A program made the translations under genes and the position numbers. A DNA stretch of 53,875 nt from Thiotrichales bacterium. Its GTDB lineage: Bacteria; Pseudomonadota; Gammaproteobacteria; GCF-002020875. Where the stretch lies: NCBI GenBank assembly GCA_018658305.1, contig JABHVM010000004.1, positions 1-53,875 on the forward strand. The letters are read 5' to 3'. Below, one piece after another: positions 19,470-30,723 of this stretch; position 1 is the stretch's first letter; each line of letters opens with the position of its first letter. Under the pieces are notes generated by a model. It did no database searches. It was not told the origin of the DNA and was given only the letters and a program-made list of their open reading frames with translations.

Positions 19470-20207
19470 ATGGATAGAATGTTATATACTTCAATGACTG
19501 GTGCTACACAGATGTTACATGCACAGGCAGTTACTGCAAATAACCTAGCCAATGCAAATACGACTGGATTCAAGCAGGATTTGACTCTTATGGTAAGCAA
19601 ACCAGTTGATGGTGAGAATAGTTCGCGCCATTATGGTGTTGCAACAACTATGGCTCAAGATTTTAATAAAGGTAGTCTAATTACCACCAACAACTCTCTG
19701 GATATTGCAATTGAAGGTGAGGGGTGGATAGCTGTTGTGGGGCAGGATGGAACTACTGGTTATACTAGAGCTGGATCACTGAATGTTGGGGGAGAGGGTA
19801 TTTTGCGTAATCGTGAGGGGCAGATGGTGTTAGGGAATGAGGGACCAATTGCTGTACCACCAGATTCCAGAGTGGAGATCGCTAATGATGGATCTATAAA
19901 TGTATTTGGAACAGGCGCATTTTCTGGAGATTTTTCGATTATAGACCGTATTATGTTGGTTAATCCGGCGCATGGTGAGATGGCGAAGGGGTTAGATGGA
20001 TTATTTAGAATGAAGAGTGGCGGAGAGGCTCTTCCTGCGGCAGAGGTGAGAGTGAAAAGTGGGGTTCTGGAGGGGAGTAATGTGAGCGCAATTGAGGCGA
20101 TGACAGAGATTATTCAAAGTTCACGCCAATATGAGATGCAAGTGAAGATGATGAAGAGTGCAGATGAGTTGGCAACTAAATCATCTGCGCTGTTGAGAAT
20201 GAATTAA
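19470..20207 (+). CDS. flgF: Flagellar basal-body rod protein FlgF
   Basis: MDRMLYTSMTGATQMLHAQAVTANNLANANTTGFKQDL; NVSAIEAMTEIIQSSRQYEMQVKMM. Confidence 0.92.
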   Translation: MDRMLYTSMTGATQMLHAQAVTANNLANANTTGFKQDLTLMVSKPVDGENSSRHYGVATTMAQDFNKGSLITTNNSLDIAIEGEGWIAVVGQDGTTGYTRAGSLNVGGEGILRNREGQMVLGNEGPIAVPPDSRVEIANDGSINVFGTGAFSGDFSIIDRIMLVNPAHGEMAKGLDGLFRMKSGGEALPAAEVRVKSGVLEGSNVSAIEAMTEIIQSSRQYEMQVKMMKSADELATKSSALLRMN

Positions 20208-20244
20208 GAACTATATAGATAAAAGTATATTTAAGGAGTAAGTT

Positions 20245-21123
20245 ATGTTTGATTCACTATGGGTAGCAAAGACAGGAATGGAAGCACAAGATTTTAGAGT
20301 GCAGACCATTGCCAATAATATGGCAAATGCAGCAAGCTCTGGTTTTAAGAAAGATATAGCTCATTTTAAATCTCTGGGATATAACACAGTGCAGGGTAGA
20401 ACCAGCATGAACGAAGGGGGAGATTATGATATAGGTACCATCAAGGTTGGTAGGGGAGTTGCGATTAGTGATACCTCTACAGACTTTACCCAAGGATCTT
20501 TAACAATAACTAACTCTGATACTGATGTAGCTATATCAGGAAAAGGTTTTTTTGTTATAGAGGGAGATACAGCCTCCGCAAAACCTGAAGAGCAGAGGTT
20601 TTTTTCTAGAAATGGACATTTTGAGTTAAGACATACAGGGACAGATAAGACATATAACTTAGTTCATACCGCATCTCAGAAAAAGCTGATGGGGCTAGCG
20701 ACTCAACCAACAGCGTCAACTACTACTCCCCCTCCTTCCGCACTAGAGTTTACTCTGAGCAATGATGGAAATAAGTTAATTATCGGCTCTAATGGGGAGA
20801 TCATGGAGGAGGCGAATGGAGCAGTTGTATCTTTAGCATCTCCTCGATGGATCTCTATAGCAACTTTTGGCGCAAACTCTGGTATCCAGAAAAATAGTTT
20901 TAATCTCTATACAGATAACCCTGCATCAACTGGTGGAGCGCGTTACGCAATTCCTTTAGTGGAGAATTTGGGTTCTTTGACCCATAAATCTTTGGAGGCA
21001 TCTAATGTTACAACCATTGACGAAATGGTTAATATGATTGAAGCGCAACGAGGTTATGAGATGGGGGCAAAGGTGATGGAGAAGGCGGATGAGATGATGA
21101 GTACCCTTATCCAGAGAACTTAA
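20245..21123 (+). CDS. flgG: Flagellar distal rod protein FlgG
   Basis: FDSLWVAKTGMEAQDFRVQTIANNMANAASSGFKKD; EASNVTTIDEMVNMIEAQRGYEMGAKVMEKADEM. Confidence 0.9.
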   Translation: MFDSLWVAKTGMEAQDFRVQTIANNMANAASSGFKKDIAHFKSLGYNTVQGRTSMNEGGDYDIGTIKVGRGVAISDTSTDFTQGSLTITNSDTDVAISGKGFFVIEGDTASAKPEEQRFFSRNGHFELRHTGTDKTYNLVHTASQKKLMGLATQPTASTTTPPPSALEFTLSNDGNKLIIGSNGEIMEEANGAVVSLASPRWISIATFGANSGIQKNSFNLYTDNPASTGGARYAIPLVENLGSLTHKSLEASNVTTIDEMVNMIEAQRGYEMGAKVMEKADEMMSTLIQRT

Positions 21124-21162
21124 TGTCAATTCACCTTCTTAATTAATAGTGAGTAATTAGTA

Positions 21163-21870
21163 ATGAAAAAGCAAAATTTAAAATTTAATAGTAGAGTAAA
21201 AGTTGCTGTTCTGACTTTAGTGCTGTTGCAGGGGAGCGGCTGCGTAACTAATCCGGAGCGTCATCGTGCTAGTTGGGAGCCAGTGGTTCCTCCAGTGCAA
21301 CAGAAGAAAATTTTAACTAATGGATCTATATATCAGGCTAGTTTAGGTGATTCACTCTTTACTAATGATCAAGCGCGAAGAGTTGGTGATATTGTTACTA
21401 TTAAGTTGCAAGAGAAGATGAGTGCTAAGAAAAATGCTAAAACGAATGCTAAAAAAGAGGATAAGGCTACTCTTCCACTTATTCCAGGACTGTCTGGAAG
21501 CAATATTGTTAATGCGTTTAGTGGCACAACCAATGATATTGGTGATAGTACAAAAGAGTTTAAAGGAGATGGTTCAGCTGAACAGAGTAATGAGTTAACT
21601 GGTAATATTACAGTTACTGTAGTTGAAGTATACCCCAATGGAAACCTTAGGGTTCGAGGTGAAAAGCATGTAACTATAAATCAGGGTGATGAGTTGATTA
21701 GAGTCTCTGGAGTAATTAGAGTTGCAGATATCTCTGCAGATAATACTATTATTTCAACCCAAGTTGCTGATGCACAGATAGTATATGTAGGTAATGGAGG
21801 CATAGTGGCTAACTCAAATGAGCAGGGACTCTTAGGAAGGTTCTTTATGAGCGCACTCTGGCCATTTTAA
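21163..21870 (+). CDS. flgH: Flagellar L-ring lipoprotein FlgH
   Basis: Lipobox-like LLQGSGC; QASLGDSLFTNDQARRVGDIVTIKLQEKMSAKKNA; C-terminal GLLGRFFMSALWPF. Confidence 0.94.
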   Translation: MKKQNLKFNSRVKVAVLTLVLLQGSGCVTNPERHRASWEPVVPPVQQKKILTNGSIYQASLGDSLFTNDQARRVGDIVTIKLQEKMSAKKNAKTNAKKEDKATLPLIPGLSGSNIVNAFSGTTNDIGDSTKEFKGDGSAEQSNELTGNITVTVVEVYPNGNLRVRGEKHVTINQGDELIRVSGVIRVADISADNTIISTQVADAQIVYVGNGGIVANSNEQGLLGRFFMSALWPF

Positions 21871-21924
21871 GTTAAAGTATTTTAGTTGTTAATAGTTAAC
21901 TGTTTATTAAAATAGGATAATGTT

Positions 21925-23055
21925 ATGAATAATATTGAGCAGAATAGATGTATCCAAAATGGATTTTTGGTGCTAGTAGTCTCACTTATCGCTCTCTGGT
22001 CATTTTCGTTTCAGGCAAATGCAGAGCGAATAAAAGATATAACCTCAGTCTCTGGGGTGAGAGATAATCCACTAATAGGTTATGGTCTAGTGGTTGGACT
22101 TAGTGGAACAGGAGATGAAGCTGGATTTACTCAGCAGAGTCTTACCAGTATGTTGAACCGTTTCGGGATTCAAGCCCCAGCATCTACGATTACTGATGGT
22201 AAGCATGTTGCTGCAGTGATGGTGAGCGCAGAACTTCCCCCCTTTGCAAAACAGGGGCAAAAGCTAGATATTACTGTTTCTACTCTGGGGGCAGCAGATA
22301 GTTTAGTGGGTGGAACTCTATTAATGACACAACTTAGAGGAGCTGATGGCGAAATTTATGGAATTGCCCAAGGTAGTTTAGTGGTTAGTGGGTTTGGAGT
22401 GAGTGGTCAGGATGGGTCTAAAGTACAAGTAAACACTTTAACTGTTGGGCGTATTCCAGAAGGGGCAACAGTAGAGCAAGAAGTTATGACTAGCTTTGTA
22501 AGTGCAGGATTTATGACTCTTAACTTGCATCAGAGTGATTTCACAACTGCCAGAAGATTGGCAGAGGCAGTTAATGAGCTCTATGGTGATGGAACAGCGG
22601 ATGCGATAGATTCAGTCTCTATTAAAGTGCAAGCACCTCGCGATCCTAAGCATCATGTTGAGTTTCTCTCCATGTTGGAAAATCTTGAAGTATCTCCAGC
22701 CGCCGCTGCAGCAAAAATTATTATCAACTCTAGGACAGGTACAGTTGTAATAAATAATAGTGTTAAAGTTAGCCCAGCAGCAGTCACTCATGGATCTCTA
22801 GTAGTAACAATTAAAGAGGGTGCGAAAGTGAATCAACCTGCAATGTTAGCAGGTGGTGAGACTATAGTGCAGAAAGATTCAGAGATATCAGTGATAGAAG
22901 AGAATAATAAGATGTTTCTATTTAATGCAGGAGTATCGTTGGATGAACTAGTTGATGCTGTCAATGCAGTCGGTGCAGCACCAGGTGATCTAGTTGCGAT
23001 TCTAGAAGCTCTCAAGCGAGCGGGAGCTTTGAAGGCTCAATTGGTGGTGCTTTAG
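21925..23055 (+). CDS. flgI: Flagellar P-ring protein FlgI
   Basis: AERIKDITSVSGVRDNPLIGYGLVVGLSGTGDEAGFTQQSLTSMLNRFG; C-terminal LDELVDAVNAVGAAPGDLVAILEALKRAGALKAQLVVL. Confidence 0.97.
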   Translation: MNNIEQNRCIQNGFLVLVVSLIALWSFSFQANAERIKDITSVSGVRDNPLIGYGLVVGLSGTGDEAGFTQQSLTSMLNRFGIQAPASTITDGKHVAAVMVSAELPPFAKQGQKLDITVSTLGAADSLVGGTLLMTQLRGADGEIYGIAQGSLVVSGFGVSGQDGSKVQVNTLTVGRIPEGATVEQEVMTSFVSAGFMTLNLHQSDFTTARRLAEAVNELYGDGTADAIDSVSIKVQAPRDPKHHVEFLSMLENLEVSPAAAAAKIIINSRTGTVVINNSVKVSPAAVTHGSLVVTIKEGAKVNQPAMLAGGETIVQKDSEISVIEENNKMFLFNAGVSLDELVDAVNAVGAAPGDLVAILEALKRAGALKAQLVVL

Positions 23056-23197
23056 TCTAGTAATAGTTTAGTCGTCAAATACTTGTAAATATTATTTGGT
23101 ATGAATATTGCTTTATTTTAGTTGTCAGTCTCTAGTAATTTATAATCAATAATTCATAGTCAATAATTTAAAAGATAAAACTAAAAAAATAAATATT

Positions 23198-23611
23198 ATG
23201 TTTAACTCAATCAATAGTGATATTTCATCGGCACAAGTGGCAAATAGTAGTCTGCAGTTGCGTTCAGGTGCGGAGATTAAAAGCCTTGCTAAAACTGATC
23301 AGGCAGAAGCTCTCAAAGAAGCTACTAAGCAATTTGAGGCGCTGTTTGTACAGATGATGCTTAAATCTATGCGCGCTACTGTATCTGAAAGTTCACTATT
23401 TACTAGCTCTGCAACTAATACCTTTAAAGAGATGCAGGATGCAGAAGTTGCAAAACAGATAACAGCGTCAGGTGGTTTTGGAATGACTGAGCAGTTTATG
23501 GGATCTATTATGCGTCAGGCAGGAGTGACAAATAGTAACGAAATTAGTAATGATAATAAACCGCAGAGTACAGTGAACCATCTTCGTGAGCGTGGGCTTT
23601 CGGCCAATTGA
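23198..23611 (+). CDS. flgJ: FlgJ-type rod-binding protein, single domain (no muramidase domain)
   Basis: EALKEATKQFEALFVQMMLKSMRATVSESSLFTS...FKEMQDAEVAKQITASGGFGMTEQFM; only 137 aa. Confidence 0.88.
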   Translation: MFNSINSDISSAQVANSSLQLRSGAEIKSLAKTDQAEALKEATKQFEALFVQMMLKSMRATVSESSLFTSSATNTFKEMQDAEVAKQITASGGFGMTEQFMGSIMRQAGVTNSNEISNDNKPQSTVNHLRERGLSAN

Positions 23612-23612
23612 G

Positions 23613-24596
23613 ATGAGAGAGTTGGAGACATTTAATCACCCTCACACCATTAGTGAACAATCATTTGTACGGGTCATTATTCCGCTTTTGGCTATCGCTG
23701 TTCTGCTCCTCTATTCATCCTTCTCCTATGCACAATTTATAATCGAGGGTGAAGAGTTGGTTGCATGGCCAAATATTCCAGTAATTCCAGCATCTGATAT
23801 GGAGGAGTATAAGTTAGATCGGGATATTTTTAAGGGGCTTCATAGCGGTGAGCAAGATGCTGACGCCATAAAGGCTGCGTTAAAGCAGGTGGACGCTCTC
23901 TATAAAAAGCACTATAAGGATCGCTCTATTGCTGAATTGGGGAGAAGTTATAATGCTGAGTTTATCGGTAGTTATGATCAGCTATTGCGTAGTAATCGTA
24001 TCGAAAAACCGCGTCTTCGTTTCTCTTTTAAAGGGGTAACTCCAGAGCAGTTTCAACAAGAGATTGAGCATCCTGTAGATTGGAGTGGAGTGGTAGCGTA
24101 TGTTACTTATACTCAAATGAGTCAGAAGAGTATTCGCTCTACCTTAACTATTATTCGCTTGGATAGTGGATATGCAGAGAGTTTTACTTTGGTTGATGAG
24201 TTGCATAAGGTAGCAGAGAAACACGCTAAACAGCTCTTTGACTATCTGTATGGGGCAACTTTCCCTCAATATGCTAATCCTCTTAAAGATAAGGTGTGGC
24301 TGCTGTCACCCCCTCAGGATGCGCTCAAGCCAGTTTTTTATATGCAAGCTGAACTAGGGTGTCGCTCGCAAGAAGGTAAACTTCCGACGCTGGAGGAGTT
24401 AATACTCGGAGAGCAGGCAGGACCTTATCATCAAGGAATTATTCTAACAGCAGGGCAGTTCTACCATACCGTGGAAAAAAGCCGTTATCTTGCTGGAGGC
24501 ACTTTAGATCCACGTGGCAAAGTTAGAACCGCAGATCGTCCTCATCAAACCGCTCGTTACTACTGTATTCGTAATAAAATAGCAGTTGGCAAGTAA
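23613..24596 (+). CDS. Exported protein of unknown function with C-terminal C-type-lectin/Lcl (DUF1566)-like motif
   Basis: ATG at 23613 directly follows the flgJ stop (TGAGATG); hydrophobic signal PLLAIAVLLLYSSFSYA; C-terminal CRSQEGKLPTLEEL...QFYHTVEKSRY...RYYCIRNK. Confidence 0.65.
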   Translation: MRELETFNHPHTISEQSFVRVIIPLLAIAVLLLYSSFSYAQFIIEGEELVAWPNIPVIPASDMEEYKLDRDIFKGLHSGEQDADAIKAALKQVDALYKKHYKDRSIAELGRSYNAEFIGSYDQLLRSNRIEKPRLRFSFKGVTPEQFQQEIEHPVDWSGVVAYVTYTQMSQKSIRSTLTIIRLDSGYAESFTLVDELHKVAEKHAKQLFDYLYGATFPQYANPLKDKVWLLSPPQDALKPVFYMQAELGCRSQEGKLPTLEELILGEQAGPYHQGIILTAGQFYHTVEKSRYLAGGTLDPRGKVRTADRPHQTARYYCIRNKIAVGK

Positions 24597-24678
24597 TCTC
24601 GGTAGAAAATTATAAAATAGTGGCATCTCTTGCCGCTATTATCCAAGTAAAATTAGTTTATCTATCTAGATATTAAAT

Positions 24679-24694
24679 TGGCACGATAACTGCA
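24679..24694 (+). promoter_or_regulatory. Sigma-54 promoter upstream of flgK
   Basis: TGGCACGATAACTGCA; GG at 24680-24681, GC at 24692-24693, N10 spacing. Confidence 0.85.
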
Positions 24695-24705
24695 TTATAT
24701 CTGGT

Positions 24706-26709
24706 ATGGGAGCACAAACATCATTAATCGGGTTAGGAATTTCAGCAATGAGCGCATATCGCTCTGCGCTCGCCGTAACCGGTAACAATATAGCCAAAGT
24801 CGGTGTAGATGGATATTCACGCCAAAGTGCAACCTTAGATGCATCAGTCTCAATTGCAACCAATATTGGTTACATGGGAACTGGGGTTGAGACAAAAGCA
24901 GTTGAGCGTAGCTATGATAAATTTCTAACCAATCAACTTAACAGTGCTATTTCTGGCAGTAGTAATTATGGTGCTTATCACAATTATGCCTCGATGGTTG
25001 ATGAGATGGTGGCAGATCCAGAGATTGGAATGACCCCTTCAATGGTCTCATTTTTTAATTCAACCCATGATCTAGCATCTGCTCCCTCTTCAATGACCCT
25101 TCGTCAAACCATGTTTAGTGAAGGGGAGTCATTGGTAGGGCGATTTAATCGGATGTATGATCAATTAGATGGTGTACGCACTCGAGCAAAAACAGAGTTT
25201 AAAGAGGTGATAAGTACGGCAAATGGACTAGCAAAATCAATTGCGAATATGAACTTTCGTATTGATAATGCCTCAGCAAGCGGTGCAACCCCTAATGATC
25301 TGATGGATCAACGAGATATGTTAGTAAAGAGTTTGTCAGAAAACTTCTCTATTACAAATGTTAAACAGGGTAATATGGTAAATATCTATATTGGAAAAGG
25401 TGAGTTGCTGGTTGGTGGTGCAGATAGTAATACGCTATCTGTTGGAGAGGGTGATTATAAGGATAGTGGTGATCTCTCCATAATTATTGATAAATCTGGA
25501 AATAAGAGTGATATAACCAGTACCATTAAAGGTGGTAAATCTGGTGGTATTCTAGATGTTTCTCGTGAAATTTTAGACTCTGCTCAGAGCTCTTTAGGGC
25601 GTATTGCACTCTCTCTTGCAGCCACTTTTAATGCACAGCATAGAGATGGGTATGGGATGGGAGGCAGTTCTGATACTGGTAATAATTTCTTTAATATAGG
25701 AACTGTTTCAAGTACCGCAGGAGATCATGCTGTGAATAGTCTGCTGTTGGGAGGAGTTGCTGCTTCGACAAAGAACACATCAGGTTCAACGCTAACTATC
25801 TCTATTCCTATGGATACTGGAACAACCGGAGGAGTAGTTGGAGCAGGTCAAGAAATTTCTGGTTTAACTATTAATGGAAAAGCAATTGATACGGTTGCTG
25901 CAAATGCTTCTGCAAATGCAGCACAGACAGCCTCTGATCTGGCAGCACAGATTAATGCCAAAACAGCAGAGACAAATGTGACGGCTACTGTTGTCGAATC
26001 AGGAAAAATAAGATTGACCTCCGATACAGATATTGTAATTGCTGGAACAGATGCTGATAGCGGGCTTACCGCAGCAACTCATCGGGTCTCTAAAGATGCG
26101 ATTAGAAATTTAACTGGTGATGATTATGAGGTCAGCTACAATGGAACGGACTATACAATCACAAATCGTACCAATAAAGTATCTGATACGGTTACTCTAG
26201 CTAATCTAAATAGTGGTCTGATTAAGGACGGTTTAACCATTAAGCTGAATGGCACAATGAACTCTGGAGAAAGTTTTCTGGTGAGCGCAACCCGTGGCTC
26301 TGGGCGTGATATTAAGATGTCGCTTAACTCATCTCAACTCGGTTCCATTGCGGCATCTGATGCTGCAGATGAGAGTGGTAATAACTTTAATATGCTGAAG
26401 ATATCATCACTACAGAGTGAGAAGCTGATGATGGCAACAACTAGTAATCGCGGTACGGCAACACTGCAAGATGGTTATGGACAGATGGTGGCAGAAGTAG
26501 GAGTTCAAGCCCACTACGCAGATGTTAATTATAATGCGCAAGAGTCTATTCGTAAATATGCACAGACTTCACGAGATGACTCTGCCGCAGTAAACTTAGA
26601 TGAAGAGGCGGCAAATTTGATGAAATATCAGCAGATGTTTCAAGCATCTGCACGATTAATTTCTATTTCTGACAAAATGTTACAGGAGGTACTCAATGCA
26701 GTTCGTTAA
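24706..26709 (+). CDS. flgK: Flagellar hook-associated protein 1 FlgK
   Basis: SLIGLGISAMSAYRSALAVTGNNIAKVGVDGYSRQ; C-terminal NLDEEAANLMKYQQMFQASARLISISDKMLQEVLNAV. Confidence 0.94.
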   Translation: MGAQTSLIGLGISAMSAYRSALAVTGNNIAKVGVDGYSRQSATLDASVSIATNIGYMGTGVETKAVERSYDKFLTNQLNSAISGSSNYGAYHNYASMVDEMVADPEIGMTPSMVSFFNSTHDLASAPSSMTLRQTMFSEGESLVGRFNRMYDQLDGVRTRAKTEFKEVISTANGLAKSIANMNFRIDNASASGATPNDLMDQRDMLVKSLSENFSITNVKQGNMVNIYIGKGELLVGGADSNTLSVGEGDYKDSGDLSIIIDKSGNKSDITSTIKGGKSGGILDVSREILDSAQSSLGRIALSLAATFNAQHRDGYGMGGSSDTGNNFFNIGTVSSTAGDHAVNSLLLGGVAASTKNTSGSTLTISIPMDTGTTGGVVGAGQEISGLTINGKAIDTVAANASANAAQTASDLAAQINAKTAETNVTATVVESGKIRLTSDTDIVIAGTDADSGLTAATHRVSKDAIRNLTGDDYEVSYNGTDYTITNRTNKVSDTVTLANLNSGLIKDGLTIKLNGTMNSGESFLVSATRGSGRDIKMSLNSSQLGSIAASDAADESGNNFNMLKISSLQSEKLMMATTSNRGTATLQDGYGQMVAEVGVQAHYADVNYNAQESIRKYAQTSRDDSAAVNLDEEAANLMKYQQMFQASARLISISDKMLQEVLNAVR

Positions 26710-26745
26710 AGATAATTTTGAGAGTCACTATAGGAGTATTCAATT

Positions 26746-27951
26746 ATGAGCATGAGAGTAGCAACCGTTACAGCACATAACCATGGTATTAACTCTATTT
26801 TGGATAAGCAGGCTGCACTGACCAAGACAGAGCTGCAGTTAGCGACAGGGCGTAGAATTTTGCGTCCATCGGATGATCCTGCTGCTTCTGCTATGATCCT
26901 CAATCTTAAGCAATCTATCGGTAAATCAGAGCAGTATATTAGAAATGCTGATAGTGCGCTAACCTCACTCTCTTTTGCTGAATCTGCAACAGAGGGGGTA
27001 ATGAATAGTCTACAGCGAGCGCGTGAGTTAACCGTGCAAGCGCTTAATGGTACCAATAGTGCTGAAAATAGAAAATCACTCTCACTAGAAATTCGTCAAA
27101 TTAGAGATTCAGTCTTTAATATAGCGAACTCAAGAGATACTAATGGCGAGTATATTTTTGCAGGTTCAAAGACAGATTCTCCCCCCTTTACGGTGCCTAC
27201 TGGGACAGATGGGAAAACTGGCGATGTCAGTTATAATGGAAACTCAAGAAATAAGCATATTGAGATAGGGGTCGGACAGCGTATGTCAGTACGAGATACT
27301 GGGCGTGAAGTATTTGGCCCAGAGTCATTTATGGTGGGGACCACTGCATCGGGTAAAGATATTACCATTAAGACAACCGCTGCCTCAGGATCAACAGAAC
27401 AGACTATCACGATGAGTGCGGGTATGACAATTGATAATGTGGTAGATGCCATCAATGCTACAAGTGGTGACTCTAAAGTGCAGGCATCTAATGATAATGG
27501 CAAGTTGCGTATTACAACGACAGATGGTGCAGAGGCGGTACTGACCGATAGTGGAACCGCTGGAGGTCTGCAGAGTATTGGTATTATGGGTGAGGGCACC
27601 ACAAAAACTTACACCACAAAGCCAGATATTTTTAAGGCGTTAGATAGTTTAGCTGATCAGATGGAGTCAGGAACTATGACCTCTGATACTCTATTAAGTG
27701 ATCTAGATGCGGGCATGGATCTTATGGTTAGAACAGAGGCAAAGATTGGTTCTCGTATTAATATGATAGATCGTCATAAAGAGGTGAGTGAGAGCTTTAT
27801 TGTGAAGATGAAAGAGACTAAATCAGAAGTGAATGATCTGGACTATGCCGAAGCCATTGCTCGCTTCAATATAGATAAAGTGGCTATGCAGGCGGCACAG
27901 CAGGCATATATAAAGCTACAGGGAATGTCTCTGTTTAACTATATGAACTAA
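26746..27951 (+). CDS. flgL: Flagellar hook-associated protein 3 FlgL
   Basis: MRVATVTAHNHGINSILDKQAALTKTELQLATGRRILRPSDDPAASAMIL; flagellin-like C-terminus DYAEAIARFNIDKVAMQAAQQAYIKLQGMSLFNYMN. Confidence 0.93.
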   Translation: MSMRVATVTAHNHGINSILDKQAALTKTELQLATGRRILRPSDDPAASAMILNLKQSIGKSEQYIRNADSALTSLSFAESATEGVMNSLQRARELTVQALNGTNSAENRKSLSLEIRQIRDSVFNIANSRDTNGEYIFAGSKTDSPPFTVPTGTDGKTGDVSYNGNSRNKHIEIGVGQRMSVRDTGREVFGPESFMVGTTASGKDITIKTTAASGSTEQTITMSAGMTIDNVVDAINATSGDSKVQASNDNGKLRITTTDGAEAVLTDSGTAGGLQSIGIMGEGTTKTYTTKPDIFKALDSLADQMESGTMTSDTLLSDLDAGMDLMVRTEAKIGSRINMIDRHKEVSESFIVKMKETKSEVNDLDYAEAIARFNIDKVAMQAAQQAYIKLQGMSLFNYMN

Positions 27952-28028
27952 GCTTAAACTGAGAGTTAGATTTAGAGAGTTAAAATTAGGCTGATTTTTA
28001 GTTCAAATTGCCGTATCCTTGCACGCTT

Positions 28029-30256
<2,228 letters not shown>

Positions 30257-30380
30257 GATTGAATATTATGCCTCTCTTTTTATATAACATTTCTTATTTC
30301 GCCCTCCTATATAGAGAAGATATGGGTTATAATGCGCGTTTTATTTAACCTTATCTTTTTTATCTATTAGGAGTTTTTGA

Positions 30381-30707
30381 ATGAATTTTTTCATATCTGA
30401 TGCAATGGCAGCAGGGGCAGAGCAGCCATCTGCTTGGACCGGACTGTTACCGATGGTTATTCTCTTTGTTGTTTTTTACTTTCTGTTGATTCGTCCTCAG
30501 CAGAAAAAAGCAAAAGAGCACGCTAATATGGTTAATGAAGTCTCTAAAGGTGACGAGGTTGTTACTACTGGCGGTCTACTAGGTAAAATTAAAAAAGTTG
30601 GCGAGAATTTTGTACAGCTAGAGTTGTCGGAGAGTATGGTTGTAACTGTGCAGAAACCACAGATAGCGCAATTGATGCCAAAAGGTACTTTGAAATCATC
30701 AAGCTAA
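30381..30707 (+). CDS. yajC: Preprotein translocase subunit YajC
   Basis: LPMVILFVVFYFLLIRPQQKKAKEHANMVNEVSKGDEVVTTGGLLGKI. Confidence 0.96.
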   Translation: MNFFISDAMAAGAEQPSAWTGLLPMVILFVVFYFLLIRPQQKKAKEHANMVNEVSKGDEVVTTGGLLGKIKKVGENFVQLELSESMVVTVQKPQIAQLMPKGTLKSSS

Positions 30708-30723
30708 TAAGAACCAATATATT

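Noticed and set aside
22833-23015. Minus-strand ORF in flgI
   Set aside because: Antisense to the highly conserved C-terminus of FlgI.
27231-27602. 123-aa minus-strand ORF in flgL
   Set aside because: Antisense shadow of a clear flgL coding region.
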